From an uncultured Methylococcaceae bacterium (lineage in GTDB: Bacteria; Pseudomonadota; Gammaproteobacteria; Methylococcales; Methylomonadaceae), in the NCBI GenBank assembly GCA_903839855.1, contig CAIMEB010000082.1, forward strand, positions 1-41,232: a stretch of DNA of 41,232 nucleotides. The letters run 5' to 3'. The translations under genes and the position numbers were made by a program. The notes under the pieces were generated by a model. That model did no database searches and was not told where the DNA came from. It saw nothing but the letters and a program-made list of their open reading frames with translations. Positions within the stretch are counted from its first letter, which is position 1. Each line of letters opens with the position of its first letter. Shown here in pieces: positions 6,765-14,208 of this stretch.

Positions 6765-6998
6765 TAACGTGTAAATATTTTTGATAATCGATAAGGTCAG
6801 AGTAAAGTTATTGAAACTCATTGTAAAAAAGTATAATTTAGACAACTTATTGGACACAGGATACTAGTTCTTTTTTGATTTTTAATCCCTCCGTCTAATA
6901 CTACTTAAATCAATCAAATTAAGTGAAGCCCTTATGTTTAATGAGATAATATACCGAATACTCAACCAGAAACAGGTAATGTTGATGGATCTATCAGC
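6765..6998. other. AT-rich spacer
   Basis: No gene was seen. At 6934 an ATG opens a short frame (MFNEIIYRIL...), out of phase with the downstream 291-aa ORF but possibly its original start before a one-base change (see that entry). Confidence 0.5.
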
Positions 6999-7874
6999 TT
7001 GGTTGGGGTTTACAACCCGTCAACTATTCAGGGTTCATTAGACTCATCGTCCATCGATTGTTTGTCAAAATATTCTGCTATAGATAACCCACCGAGTGAA
7101 ACAACTTTCGATTGTTCCTCTTGGGTGTTCGAGCCATTAATAGCAATTTGTGATATTTTACCGTTATTAATAGGGGAAATACAAATTCTACCTGTTGATA
7201 CTACTATAACTGATCCTGCTATTACCGATTCATATACAGAACCTTATGTCTATACAGATTATATTGACCCAGTAGTCGACACCGGAATCGTTAGTACAGA
7301 TACACCAATCGATTTAACTGATGATACAAATCTTTCAGCAGATCCAACAGTAATCGATCCTATAGTGGTTGAGAACACTGATATTTTTTATTTAACAACA
7401 GACCCAATTCTGGCTATTGATCCGATCTATATAAGTGATCCAATAGTTGATACTGGAACAATCGAAACAGATACCCGAATTGAATCATCTGACGTTACAA
7501 ATGAATCTACAGACCCTTCAACAATAGGATATTTAACAAATAATAATGAATCTGATCAACCCATTGAAAAGTCTATTTCAACTGATATTATCTTTACTAT
7601 TGATCCATTTGTGGTAACTGATCCAATTTCAGACTCTGGTATTATTACTGATTCACCTAAAGTTATTTACGATCTAACAGATTCTAATATAGATACGTCA
7701 ACAGACCCTGCTATTACAAAAACACCAGTTTATAAAGATGATTCCATAAATTCTATATTGTTAATCCCTACTGCGTCTGATTCATCGACAGCCACACCTT
7801 TAAATGATCTCTCTTTAGTGCTTAGTCCAATTACAGACAGCAGTATTTTTACAACAGCTAAAGCTAAAAAATAA
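6999..7874 (+). CDS. Ser/Thr/Asp-rich repeat protein, unknown function
   Basis: The frame encodes 291 aa from the TTG at 6999 and is open in phase from 6945. The product is acidic, rich in T, D, S, I and P, and nearly free of Arg. It contains about three imperfect repeats of roughly 60 aa beginning IDPVVDTG (residue 89), SDPIVDTG (146) and TDPISDSG (207), each followed by T/D-rich segments ending '.DPT/S.I'. It has no signal peptide, membrane segment or cell-wall anchor; the tail is KAKK. It resembles low-complexity surface or linker sequence, but no family was recognised. There is no good start: the upstream in-phase codons (DNIPNTQPETGNVDG) look coding, and an ATG at 6934 would join them if one base were added near 6944. 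A frameshifted, decaying gene is therefore possible. Confidence 0.5.
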   Translation: MVGVYNPSTIQGSLDSSSIDCLSKYSAIDNPPSETTFDCSSWVFEPLIAICDILPLLIGEIQILPVDTTITDPAITDSYTEPYVYTDYIDPVVDTGIVSTDTPIDLTDDTNLSADPTVIDPIVVENTDIFYLTTDPILAIDPIYISDPIVDTGTIETDTRIESSDVTNESTDPSTIGYLTNNNESDQPIEKSISTDIIFTIDPFVVTDPISDSGIITDSPKVIYDLTDSNIDTSTDPAITKTPVYKDDSINSILLIPTASDSSTATPLNDLSLVLSPITDSSIFTTAKAKK

Positions 7875-7888
7875 TCAAACATTACTTC

Positions 7889-7910
7889 GAGCCGAAAATG
7901 GCTCAATTTT
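7889..7910 (+). terminator. Putative terminator after the repeat protein gene
   Basis: GAGCC (7889-7893) pairs with GGCTC (7900-7904) around a 6-nt loop and is followed by AATTTT. It lies 15 nt past the stop codon. The stem is short, so strength is uncertain. Confidence 0.5.
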
Positions 7911-8397
7911 ATATAAAGTTTACCGTTTTTAGTTTCGTTATCAAAATTTTGGGGTTACTAAAGTGTTTATCGAGCGACTCTTGGACAGCATTTGTGTAAG
8001 TCATCTTCATTCTTGCGGTTTTCGCTAATAGCGCTTGGATGATCACTTTTATCAGGCGCTATTCGCGAAAAGCGCGCGGTATACGTGAAGCTCCTTATAA
8101 TAAATATAACCGCCGTACCCGCCATCATTTTTAGGTTTATCACTTCAATTCACCCACTGTATAAAAATAAATTTAGAGTCACACCATGCACTGGTTATTT
8201 CCAACCAGAAAATAATTAGTGTTATTTAATAACAGCTTAGCTGTGTATCTTATTTGTAAAATCGAATTAGCCAGGATGTTTTAGCTTTTTCACGCATTGA
8301 AATATCAATAAACTCAGATAACTGTCTGAAAATAAAATATAAAAATTATGAAATAGGACTACACTGGATTTCCCCATAAACCTTAAGAGGTATTAAC
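7911..8397. other. Intergenic region with no gene
   Basis: This stretch of about 490 bp is AT-rich and contains the inverted repeat listed separately at 8015-8075. An AAGAGGT ribosome-binding site lies just before the next gene (8385-8391). No other RNA gene, promoter or coding sequence stood out. Confidence 0.5.
8015..8075. repeat. REP-like imperfect inverted repeat
   Basis: The arms gcggttttcgctaatagcgc (8015-8034) and gcgctattcgcgaaaagcgc (8056-8075) pair at 18 of 20 positions around a 21-nt loop. It is GC-richer than its surroundings. The shape is that of a repetitive extragenic palindrome or a small non-autonomous element; copy number in the genome cannot be judged here. Confidence 0.55.
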
Positions 8398-9033
8398 GTG
8401 AGAAAGATAGTCGTGTTATACGATTTCATCAAACTCAATACTGCGATAAAAATCATTTTTTATCGCAGTATTATCGATTCATTTACAAATAGTACTGTTT
8501 ATACAATTCCCGACGTTCCCTTAGCGGATTCTATCGCAGCTGTGGATGCGCTTGAAGCGGCTTATCTGGGTTCACGTAACGGTGATCGAGTCGCGACATC
8601 AACCATACATGAGTGTGAACATGTGGCTGATGATATATTTCGCTTACATGCAGCTTATGTCGATCGAATAGCCAATGGTAATGAAACTTTAATTTTATCC
8701 AGTGGCTTTAATAAAACTAATGTTCCTTTAGCTCATCAAAAATCGGATTTTGAAGTCAAAGACGATCCTCATTCAGGTGATGTCATCTTAGTGAAAAAAG
8801 CGGTTGATCGTGCTAAATCTTACTTTTGGAAGTTTTCTAAAGGACCATTACCTGTTAATGCAGCCGATTGGAAAGAATTAGGTCACAGTACCCGTTCAAC
8901 ATTTCCAGTATCCGGTCTTGAAATAGGTGTTAATTATAATTTCATTGGTGCAGGAGTAACGCCGGAAGGTCTGACTGATTTTTCTGCTCCAGTGTCCAGA
9001 TTATCACTTAAAACATTTAACGTTACATTTTAA
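8398..9033 (+). CDS. Uncharacterised protein with a possible C-terminal Fn3-like region
   Basis: The product is 211 aa from a GTG start backed by AAGAGGT 6 nt upstream. Residues about 40-90 look helical (SIAAVDALEAAYLGSRNGDR, then HVADDIFRLHAAYVDRIANG). Residues about 140-205 (KSYFWKFSKGPLP, then WKELGHSTRSTFPVSGLEIG, then GLTDFSAPVSRLSL) have the spacing of a fibronectin type III-like beta domain. There is no signal peptide or membrane segment. Some bacterial proteins combine a helical N-terminal bundle with an Fn3 domain, so this may be one, but the assignment is weak. A perfect 16-bp hairpin falls in codons 14-25. The next gene, on the same strand, starts 70 nt downstream. Confidence 0.7.
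   Translation: MRKIVVLYDFIKLNTAIKIIFYRSIIDSFTNSTVYTIPDVPLADSIAAVDALEAAYLGSRNGDRVATSTIHECEHVADDIFRLHAAYVDRIANGNETLILSSGFNKTNVPLAHQKSDFEVKDDPHSGDVILVKKAVDRAKSYFWKFSKGPLPVNAADWKELGHSTRSTFPVSGLEIGVNYNFIGAGVTPEGLTDFSAPVSRLSLKTFNVTF
8437..8472. repeat. Perfect 16-bp inverted repeat inside the start of the 211-aa gene
   Basis: The arms aatactgcgataaaaa (8437-8452) and tttttatcgcagtatt (8457-8472) are exactly complementary, with a 4-nt TCAT loop. In the mRNA it would form a very stable hairpin 40 nt after the start codon. It could affect translation or mRNA stability, or be the scar of a small palindromic insertion. Confidence 0.8.
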
Positions 9034-9060
9034 AACTCACAAACCAGCGATTTGTGAGTT
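9034..9060 (+). terminator. Hairpin directly after the 211-aa gene
   Basis: AACTCACAAA (9034-9043) pairs perfectly with TTTGTGAGTT (9051-9060), starting at the base after the stop codon. AAAATC follows rather than a T-run, so it is a doubtful Rho-independent terminator and may instead be a 3' stabilising structure between two co-transcribed genes. Confidence 0.5.
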
Positions 9061-9103
9061 AAAATCAAATTTCCTCCTTCGATATTCTGAACAGGTTTTC
9101 AAT

Positions 9104-9772
9104 ATGACTAACATTACTTTTTCATCAGCCGACTACCCTGAGATTCGTCGTCGAGGCATTATACTGAATACCAAAATTTACAACAATCTCAGTTCCGAAG
9201 ATATCAAAACCTGTGGTTGTGATCTTGAGGTGTGGGGGAAAAAAGCGTTAACGATTCATAGCGAAACAGATATGAATTTATTTGCTGATTACGCTATATA
9301 CGCTTATTGTCCTAATGGTTTTAATATGGCCGAGAAGTTCCTGCGCTTTTCCCATCAGGAGGCTGATGAATATGAACTTGAATTGCTTCGGTATATGCGG
9401 TCTGCTCACTATGCAATGTATCAAGTAGAAGAAACGAACGGTATTGATACTTTTAATGCAGTGGATTTATTTAGTCAGGTTAAGTACACGATCATAGATC
9501 ACATACTGGCTAAAAGCACTCATCAGGGACAAATACTGGCCAGTTATCTGATTGACTTTGAAGGCTTCTCCATTCAAACGGGTAGGAGCATAATAATGGC
9601 GCCGGAGCTTCTAGAGTCTGGTGCATTGAAGCAAGTGATTGACTTTATGAAAGTCACTTATCCAGGTGGATTTTTGAGTAACCCAGACATTGGTGCTCTG
9701 CTTGCAAAACAGATGGTTTCTTCGGCCTTAAAGCTAGGAAAGCCCTCAAATGTAGCGCGAGTGAAGTTTTAA
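9104..9772 (+). CDS. Uncharacterised 222-aa protein
   Basis: The ATG at 9104 opens a clean frame of 222 codons, MTNITFSSADYPEIRRR onwards. It is soluble-looking, mixed alpha/beta, with two cysteines in KTCGCDLEVWG and an aromatic-rich stretch (DYAIYAYCPNGFNMAEKFL). No catalytic motif, signal peptide or membrane helix was recognised. It follows the 211-aa gene by 70 nt in the same direction and may be co-transcribed with it. Normal codon use suggests a real gene rather than debris. Confidence 0.7.
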   Translation: MTNITFSSADYPEIRRRGIILNTKIYNNLSSEDIKTCGCDLEVWGKKALTIHSETDMNLFADYAIYAYCPNGFNMAEKFLRFSHQEADEYELELLRYMRSAHYAMYQVEETNGIDTFNAVDLFSQVKYTIIDHILAKSTHQGQILASYLIDFEGFSIQTGRSIIMAPELLESGALKQVIDFMKVTYPGGFLSNPDIGALLAKQMVSSALKLGKPSNVARVKF

Positions 9773-9836
9773 CAGATCCTGATTATCCGCTGTTGTTAAC
9801 AGTCTACTTTTTCTCCACGGTTACTAAGGAACGAGC

Positions 9837-9965
9837 ATGAGGATCTCTTCTCGCGACATAACCAAACGAAACTCCATAAAAAGTTGGATCTTGAAGTTGA
9901 TGTTGATGTTGATGTTGATGTTATTGGATTTATCATTCAAAACAGAGTCTTTACTGCTGGGCTAA
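9837..9965 (+). other. Possible micro-ORF (42 aa) over a hexamer microsatellite
   Basis: An ATG at 9837 with AAGGA 5 nt upstream opens 42 codons: MRISSRDITKRN..., a basic start followed by a hydrophobic LMLMLMLMLL run produced by the GTTGAT repeat, then a stop at 9963-9965. Its 3' end is antisense to the end of fabV. It looks like a small membrane peptide on paper, but repeat-derived ORFs often arise by chance. Confidence 0.2.
9896..9922. repeat. (GTTGAT)n microsatellite
   Basis: Four perfect hexamer copies (9896-9919) plus a partial GTT lie 14 bp outside the 3' end of fabV. The length may vary between strains because six is a multiple of three and slippage would keep any reading frame. Confidence 0.9.
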
Positions 9966-11130
9966 TATCTTCATCGTAATCGATACCGTCAATGCCAAAA
10001 CCAAACAGTTTTAAGAAGTCATCGGTGTAGGCTTTATAATCAGTCAGTTCTAACAGGTTTTCTTCAGTCACTTCAGCCCAAATCGCTTCAACACGGGCTT
10101 GTACACGGGTTTCCAGTTCTTTCTCATCAACGCGATAACGGTTGGCACTGTCTATTCGTGGCTCATCCGTATACAAACATTCGGTAAATAAGCGCTGAAT
10201 TTGCTCAATACAATGTTCGTTAGTGCCTTCTTCTTTCATGATTTTAAATAAAATCGATAAATACAAGGGCATTAAGGGAATAGCCGAACTGGCTTGAGTC
10301 ACTAACGCTTTTAAGACCGCTACATTAGCACTGCCGTTTACGCTTTGTAGTTTTAAATTAATCGCCTTAGCTGCACGATCTAGGTCTTCTTTTGCTTTGC
10401 CAATAGTGGCTTGACCATAAATAGGCCAGGTTAATTTATCACCCAAATAAGTGTAAGCAACCGTTTTTGCATTCTCGGCTAACAAATCAGCTTCTTGTAG
10501 AGCATCAATCCATAATTCCCAGTCTTCTCCACCCATTACTTTCACGGTATTAGCAATTTCTTCTTCAGTAGCCGGTAATAACGTAAGTTCGTTGATTTTT
10601 AGTTTATCTGTATTTAGATTTTTTGAAGTATGAGCGGCACCAATAGGCTTAAGAACCGACGTATAAACCTGTCCCGTGACCGGGTCAGTCCGACGTGGAG
10701 AGGCTAAGCTATAGATAATTAAATCAATTTTGCCCAAGTCCGCTTTAATTTTTGCCAGAGCCTGCTCTTTTATCGCCGTTGAAAAAGCATCGCCGTTAAT
10801 AGTATAGGCATATAAACCCGCCTCAGCAGCAGCATCATGAAAAGCCGAGGTATTATAGTATCCAGCAGACGCTGTTTTTTCTGAAGGCGCCTGTTCATAG
10901 CAAACACCTAAGGTTTTTGCACCTGCGCCAAAGGCCGCCGTAATGCGAGAGGCTAAACCATAGCCGGTAGAACAGCCAACAACCAGCACATTTTTAGGAC
11001 TATTGTTTGTTTGCTTGGCTAGCTGTCCATTTGCTTTGATATAAGCAATTTGTTCTTCTACATTTGCCTTGCATCCTTGTGGATGTGCGTTAGTGCAAAT
11101 AAAACCTCTAACCTTGGGTTTAATAATCAT
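9937..11130 (-). CDS. fabV: FabV, enoyl-ACP reductase (NADH)
   Basis: FabV reduces trans-2-enoyl-ACP in the last step of each fatty-acid elongation cycle and is a triclosan-tolerant alternative to FabI. The 397-aa length is typical. Visible are the N-terminal MIIKPKVRGFICTNAHPQGC, the dinucleotide-binding GCSTGYGLASRITAAFGAG, YSLASPRRTDPVTG, and the catalytic Tyr-x8-Lys motif (Y238 and K247 in IYGQATIGKAK). The start has an AAGGTCG box. It lies 83 nt downstream of the peptide transporter gene on the same strand and may be co-transcribed. Confidence 0.97.
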   Translation of the reverse strand: MIIKPKVRGFICTNAHPQGCKANVEEQIAYIKANGQLAKQTNNSPKNVLVVGCSTGYGLASRITAAFGAGAKTLGVCYEQAPSEKTASAGYYNTSAFHDAAAEAGLYAYTINGDAFSTAIKEQALAKIKADLGKIDLIIYSLASPRRTDPVTGQVYTSVLKPIGAAHTSKNLNTDKLKINELTLLPATEEEIANTVKVMGGEDWELWIDALQEADLLAENAKTVAYTYLGDKLTWPIYGQATIGKAKEDLDRAAKAINLKLQSVNGSANVAVLKALVTQASSAIPLMPLYLSILFKIMKEEGTNEHCIEQIQRLFTECLYTDEPRIDSANRYRVDEKELETRVQARVEAIWAEVTEENLLELTDYKAYTDDFLKLFGFGIDGIDYDEDISPAVKTLF

Positions 11131-11213
11131 AAATCGACCTTACTAAAAATAAATGAGTTTCTATTGAAATTATCAGAAAAATAGAGTGGCTGAATTATAC
11201 ACTAATGACCTTA

Positions 11214-12539
11214 TCATGTATTAACTTGAACATCTTCTTGATAACGACGACTGACGAATATAAATAACACGGCGGTTAGTAACATTAAACCCGTAAAAAA
11301 CCAGAAATAACGAGCACCTGGCAATTGACTGGTTCCATCTGGATTGTGTATAAAGAAGTTAACCCCGCTGGTAAACAGATTACCCACCGCCACAGATAGA
11401 TAATAAAAAGCCATTATAAAAGACTTCATGGTTTTGGGCGCTTGAGTATAAGAAAACTCTAGGCAAGTAATTGAAACCATTACTTCCGCAGAGGTTAATA
11501 AAGTATACGCTAATAATTGCCAAACAATAGAAGGTGTTAACCCCTCATCCAACTGCATTTGTAAAATACTCGGTATAGCAAAAGCTATCACCGTTATGAA
11601 TAAACCGATCTGCATTTTTATCAACGGTGTTAAGATCAAAATTCGACTCAACAAGGGATAGATCACATAAGAAAACAACGGCACTAAAAGCATAATGAAT
11701 AAAGGGTTAGCCGCTTGAATTTGTGAAGGCAGTAATTCAATACCCAACACCATACGATCCATTTTTTGAGCCTGTAGAATCCAAGAAGATCCTGTTTGAT
11801 CAAACAGTGCCCAAAACACGGCAATAAAAGTATAAATTACAGTTAACTTAGCAAAGCACGTTAAGCCGACCTGACTGCACATCTCCTTGATAAAACCAAG
11901 CCCCGCCGGAGGAACATGCACAAAACGATAACGCCCAAACCAAAAAATGAGCGTTGCCAATAACATCAACACCCCAGGTACACCAAAAGCAACACTTGCC
12001 CCATACTGTTGCAGTAACCAGGGTATAATCAACATAGCACTAAAGGCACCCAGGTTAATCGAAAAATAAAACCAGCTATAGACTTTAGACATCAAATACT
12101 GATTGCCAACACCGAATTGATCACCAATATGTGCAGACACACACGCTTTAATCCCACCGGCTCCAATAGCAATCAGTGCTTGTCCCAATAATAAGCCCAT
12201 CCGGGTGTTATCAATCGCTAACGCAAAATGACCTAAACAATACAGCGATGATAACAAAATAATCGTTTTATATTTTCCTAATAGGCCATCTGCCAATAAA
12301 GCCCCTAACAACGGCATAAAATAAACGCTCGATACAAACAAATGAAAATACCCTTGGGCTTCATTATCTGACATCACATCCCGTTGACCGGATGCGTTCA
12401 ATAAATACTGTGTCATAAAAACCAATAATATGGCTCTCATCCCGTAATAACTAAAGCGTTCAGCCGCTTCATTAGAAATAATATAAGCAATACCTGTTGG
12501 CAAAGACGTTAATGATGGGTCTGGTTTCGTTTTATACAT
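11214..12539 (-). CDS. POT-family proton-dependent oligopeptide transporter
   Basis: An inner-membrane MFS transporter of the POT/PTR group imports di- and tripeptides with protons. The signature ExxERFxYYG is present in SNEAAERFSYYGMRAILLVF, followed by about 12 hydrophobic helices. At 441 aa it is somewhat shorter than E. coli DtpA-D (about 490 aa) but no motif seems missing. The C-terminus has the usual FFIHNPDGTSQ loop and a final helix. Substrate is inferred from family membership. Confidence 0.88.
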   Translation of the reverse strand: MYKTKPDPSLTSLPTGIAYIISNEAAERFSYYGMRAILLVFMTQYLLNASGQRDVMSDNEAQGYFHLFVSSVYFMPLLGALLADGLLGKYKTIILLSSLYCLGHFALAIDNTRMGLLLGQALIAIGAGGIKACVSAHIGDQFGVGNQYLMSKVYSWFYFSINLGAFSAMLIIPWLLQQYGASVAFGVPGVLMLLATLIFWFGRYRFVHVPPAGLGFIKEMCSQVGLTCFAKLTVIYTFIAVFWALFDQTGSSWILQAQKMDRMVLGIELLPSQIQAANPLFIMLLVPLFSYVIYPLLSRILILTPLIKMQIGLFITVIAFAIPSILQMQLDEGLTPSIVWQLLAYTLLTSAEVMVSITCLEFSYTQAPKTMKSFIMAFYYLSVAVGNLFTSGVNFFIHNPDGTSQLPGARYFWFFTGLMLLTAVLFIFVSRRYQEDVQVNT

Positions 12540-13026
12540 AAGATTAAGTTATTGGCGCCTCTCATTTTCCAGTTGACAGTTTACCAAAATCCTCCAATGT
12601 ATGTGACATGCATTTAACGCACTTACACCTAAGAAGAAGATTATTAAATTTACCCGCCGCCCCGATGCAATTAATGAGAAGTTACGTTTTTCAGCTTTAT
12701 CTTATTGGTTTTCACAATAGTTTTGTATAGACTTCTTAAATTGGCTTGATGCAGAGATCTGAGTGTCTGACCTTATAATCAATGCTCAAGCAAGTAAGTT
12801 TTTTATGAGAAAGCAGTGCGGTGTTAAATGCCTCAAGAGCAGTTGTTCCATCTAGAACTCTTTCGAATTATCTAAAGAATTGAACTTTGATATTGCCGAC
12901 CTAATCATATTATTTCATTTGTAGGATATAAAAACCAAAATACCAAAATAATTTCGTTAATAAAATAACACGTTACGTATTATAATTACTCCACTATAAC
13001 CTTTTTCTGTCAGTAACAAGCGAAGC
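12540..13026. other. Intergenic region between divergent genes
   Basis: A 487-bp AT-rich stretch between the transporter (minus) and the lipoprotein gene (plus). A TATAAT box at 12981-12986, 40 bp upstream of the lipoprotein start, is a plausible -10 element without a clear -35. No RNA gene or coding remnant was recognised. Confidence 0.5.
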
Positions 13027-13647
13027 ATGAACGCCCAATTAAAACTCTTACCTTACTTATTATTCGTTACCTTGGCAGCTTGTTCGACTCAAGAAGTCAA
13101 ACAAACAGAAGTGAGATATACTGCTATCCCAGAAAAAAATAATTCAAACGCAGCCAATTCACAGTCAGGTCAAGTAATTGGGCTAACCCCACCAATGACG
13201 CTCATGAAAGAAGGTCGACAATTACAACTGGTCAAAATCATGGATGGGGGCATCTGTAAAAATGAGTATCAAGGCGCTAAAGGTGCATTTCTTCTTTATG
13301 CGGACACTGATGATATTGAACGAATAAAGCGTGAAAAAGGCACCGCTATATTCCGTGCATTTGAATCTAAAATACAAGACCTATCGGGCAATGTACTTCA
13401 GGCAGCAATCGATGAAACCAACCTGGCTGAAGACCCCTTCTCATTAGGTGAAGATGAGACTCAACAAAAATTAGCCTCTAAACTTGTTGCTAACTTCCGT
13501 CATGCTGCCACTTCCGTAGTCAGTGAGTTTCAAAAAGAAACATCGCTAACTATTGATATCACAGCCTTCCAACCTTCTCTGGTTTTTTATCAAAAAGGCT
13601 GTGATGAATCCCGACTTGATCAAGACGAGACTAAACAAAAAAGCTAA
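13027..13647 (+). CDS. Putative lipoprotein, unknown function
   Basis: The 206-aa product begins with a short basic/hydrophobic signal and a lipobox, LAAC with C19 as the lipidated cysteine (MNAQLKLLPYLLFVTLAACS). The mature protein is soluble and mixed, with two further cysteines (in GGICKNEYQG and YQKGCDESR) that could form a disulfide, and a lysine-rich tail. No domain was recognised. The Asp-free, Ser/Thr start after the cysteine suggests outer-membrane rather than inner-membrane retention. It converges with the Usp gene, 9 nt between the stops. Confidence 0.75.
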   Translation: MNAQLKLLPYLLFVTLAACSTQEVKQTEVRYTAIPEKNNSNAANSQSGQVIGLTPPMTLMKEGRQLQLVKIMDGGICKNEYQGAKGAFLLYADTDDIERIKREKGTAIFRAFESKIQDLSGNVLQAAIDETNLAEDPFSLGEDETQQKLASKLVANFRHAATSVVSEFQKETSLTIDITAFQPSLVFYQKGCDESRLDQDETKQKS

Positions 13648-13656
13648 CAAAGCAGA

Positions 13657-14100
13657 TTAGTTATCACGTAACCGAACCGCCAATACATCGCATTTTGCAT
13701 AATGTAGAACACTGTTGGCTGTAGACCCCAACAACAGAGCTAAACCATGTCGCCCGTGTGAACCGACCACAATCAGATCAACCTTCTCTTGTTCGGCAAT
13801 ATGGATGATCTCCTGTTTTGGAATCCCCCACAGTAACCAGCGATTCGAAAAATCAACGTTGAGCTGATCACCTTGGCTCATCAACTTGGCTTTTTCTACT
13901 TCCAACAATTTATCTTGTGAATCCTGATCCAGCGGAATAACTGTCCCATAGCTTGTATCAGGCATTGGAATATTATCCAACACATGCACAATACTCAATT
14001 TAGCCTGATATTGATTAGCCAGTGATCTGGCCTTTTCTGCAACATAATGAGCTTGTTCAGAAAAGTCAACCGCCAGTAAAATATGTTGATAGTCTGTCAT
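13657..14100 (-). CDS. Universal stress protein (UspA family)
   Basis: A single Usp domain of 147 aa: the N-terminal strand ILLAVDFSEQAHYVAEKA, a central VDLIVVGSHG strand and the ATP-binding G-2x-G-9x-G-(S/T) motif in GSHGRHGLALLLGSTANSVL. The last suggests an ATP-binding rather than a UspA-like non-binding member. Family members are cytosolic proteins involved in stress survival; the exact role is unknown. It is transcribed divergently from dnaE. Confidence 0.92.
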   Translation of the reverse strand: MTDYQHILLAVDFSEQAHYVAEKARSLANQYQAKLSIVHVLDNIPMPDTSYGTVIPLDQDSQDKLLEVEKAKLMSQGDQLNVDFSNRWLLWGIPKQEIIHIAEQEKVDLIVVGSHGRHGLALLLGSTANSVLHYAKCDVLAVRLRDN

Positions 14101-14208
14101 TGTTTTTTACCTTGAATGTTAAAAGTTGCGGAGGTTAGCTCAGCGCAGTTGAAAAGTATAACCGTTCAGTGTGTTAAAATGTAACTCTGAATTTATTGAG
14201 TCCAACAC

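Noticed and set aside
12540-13026. Hidden tRNA or small RNA in the 487-bp gap
   Set aside because: No T-loop-like GGTTCRA sequence, acceptor stem pairing or terminator hairpin was seen.
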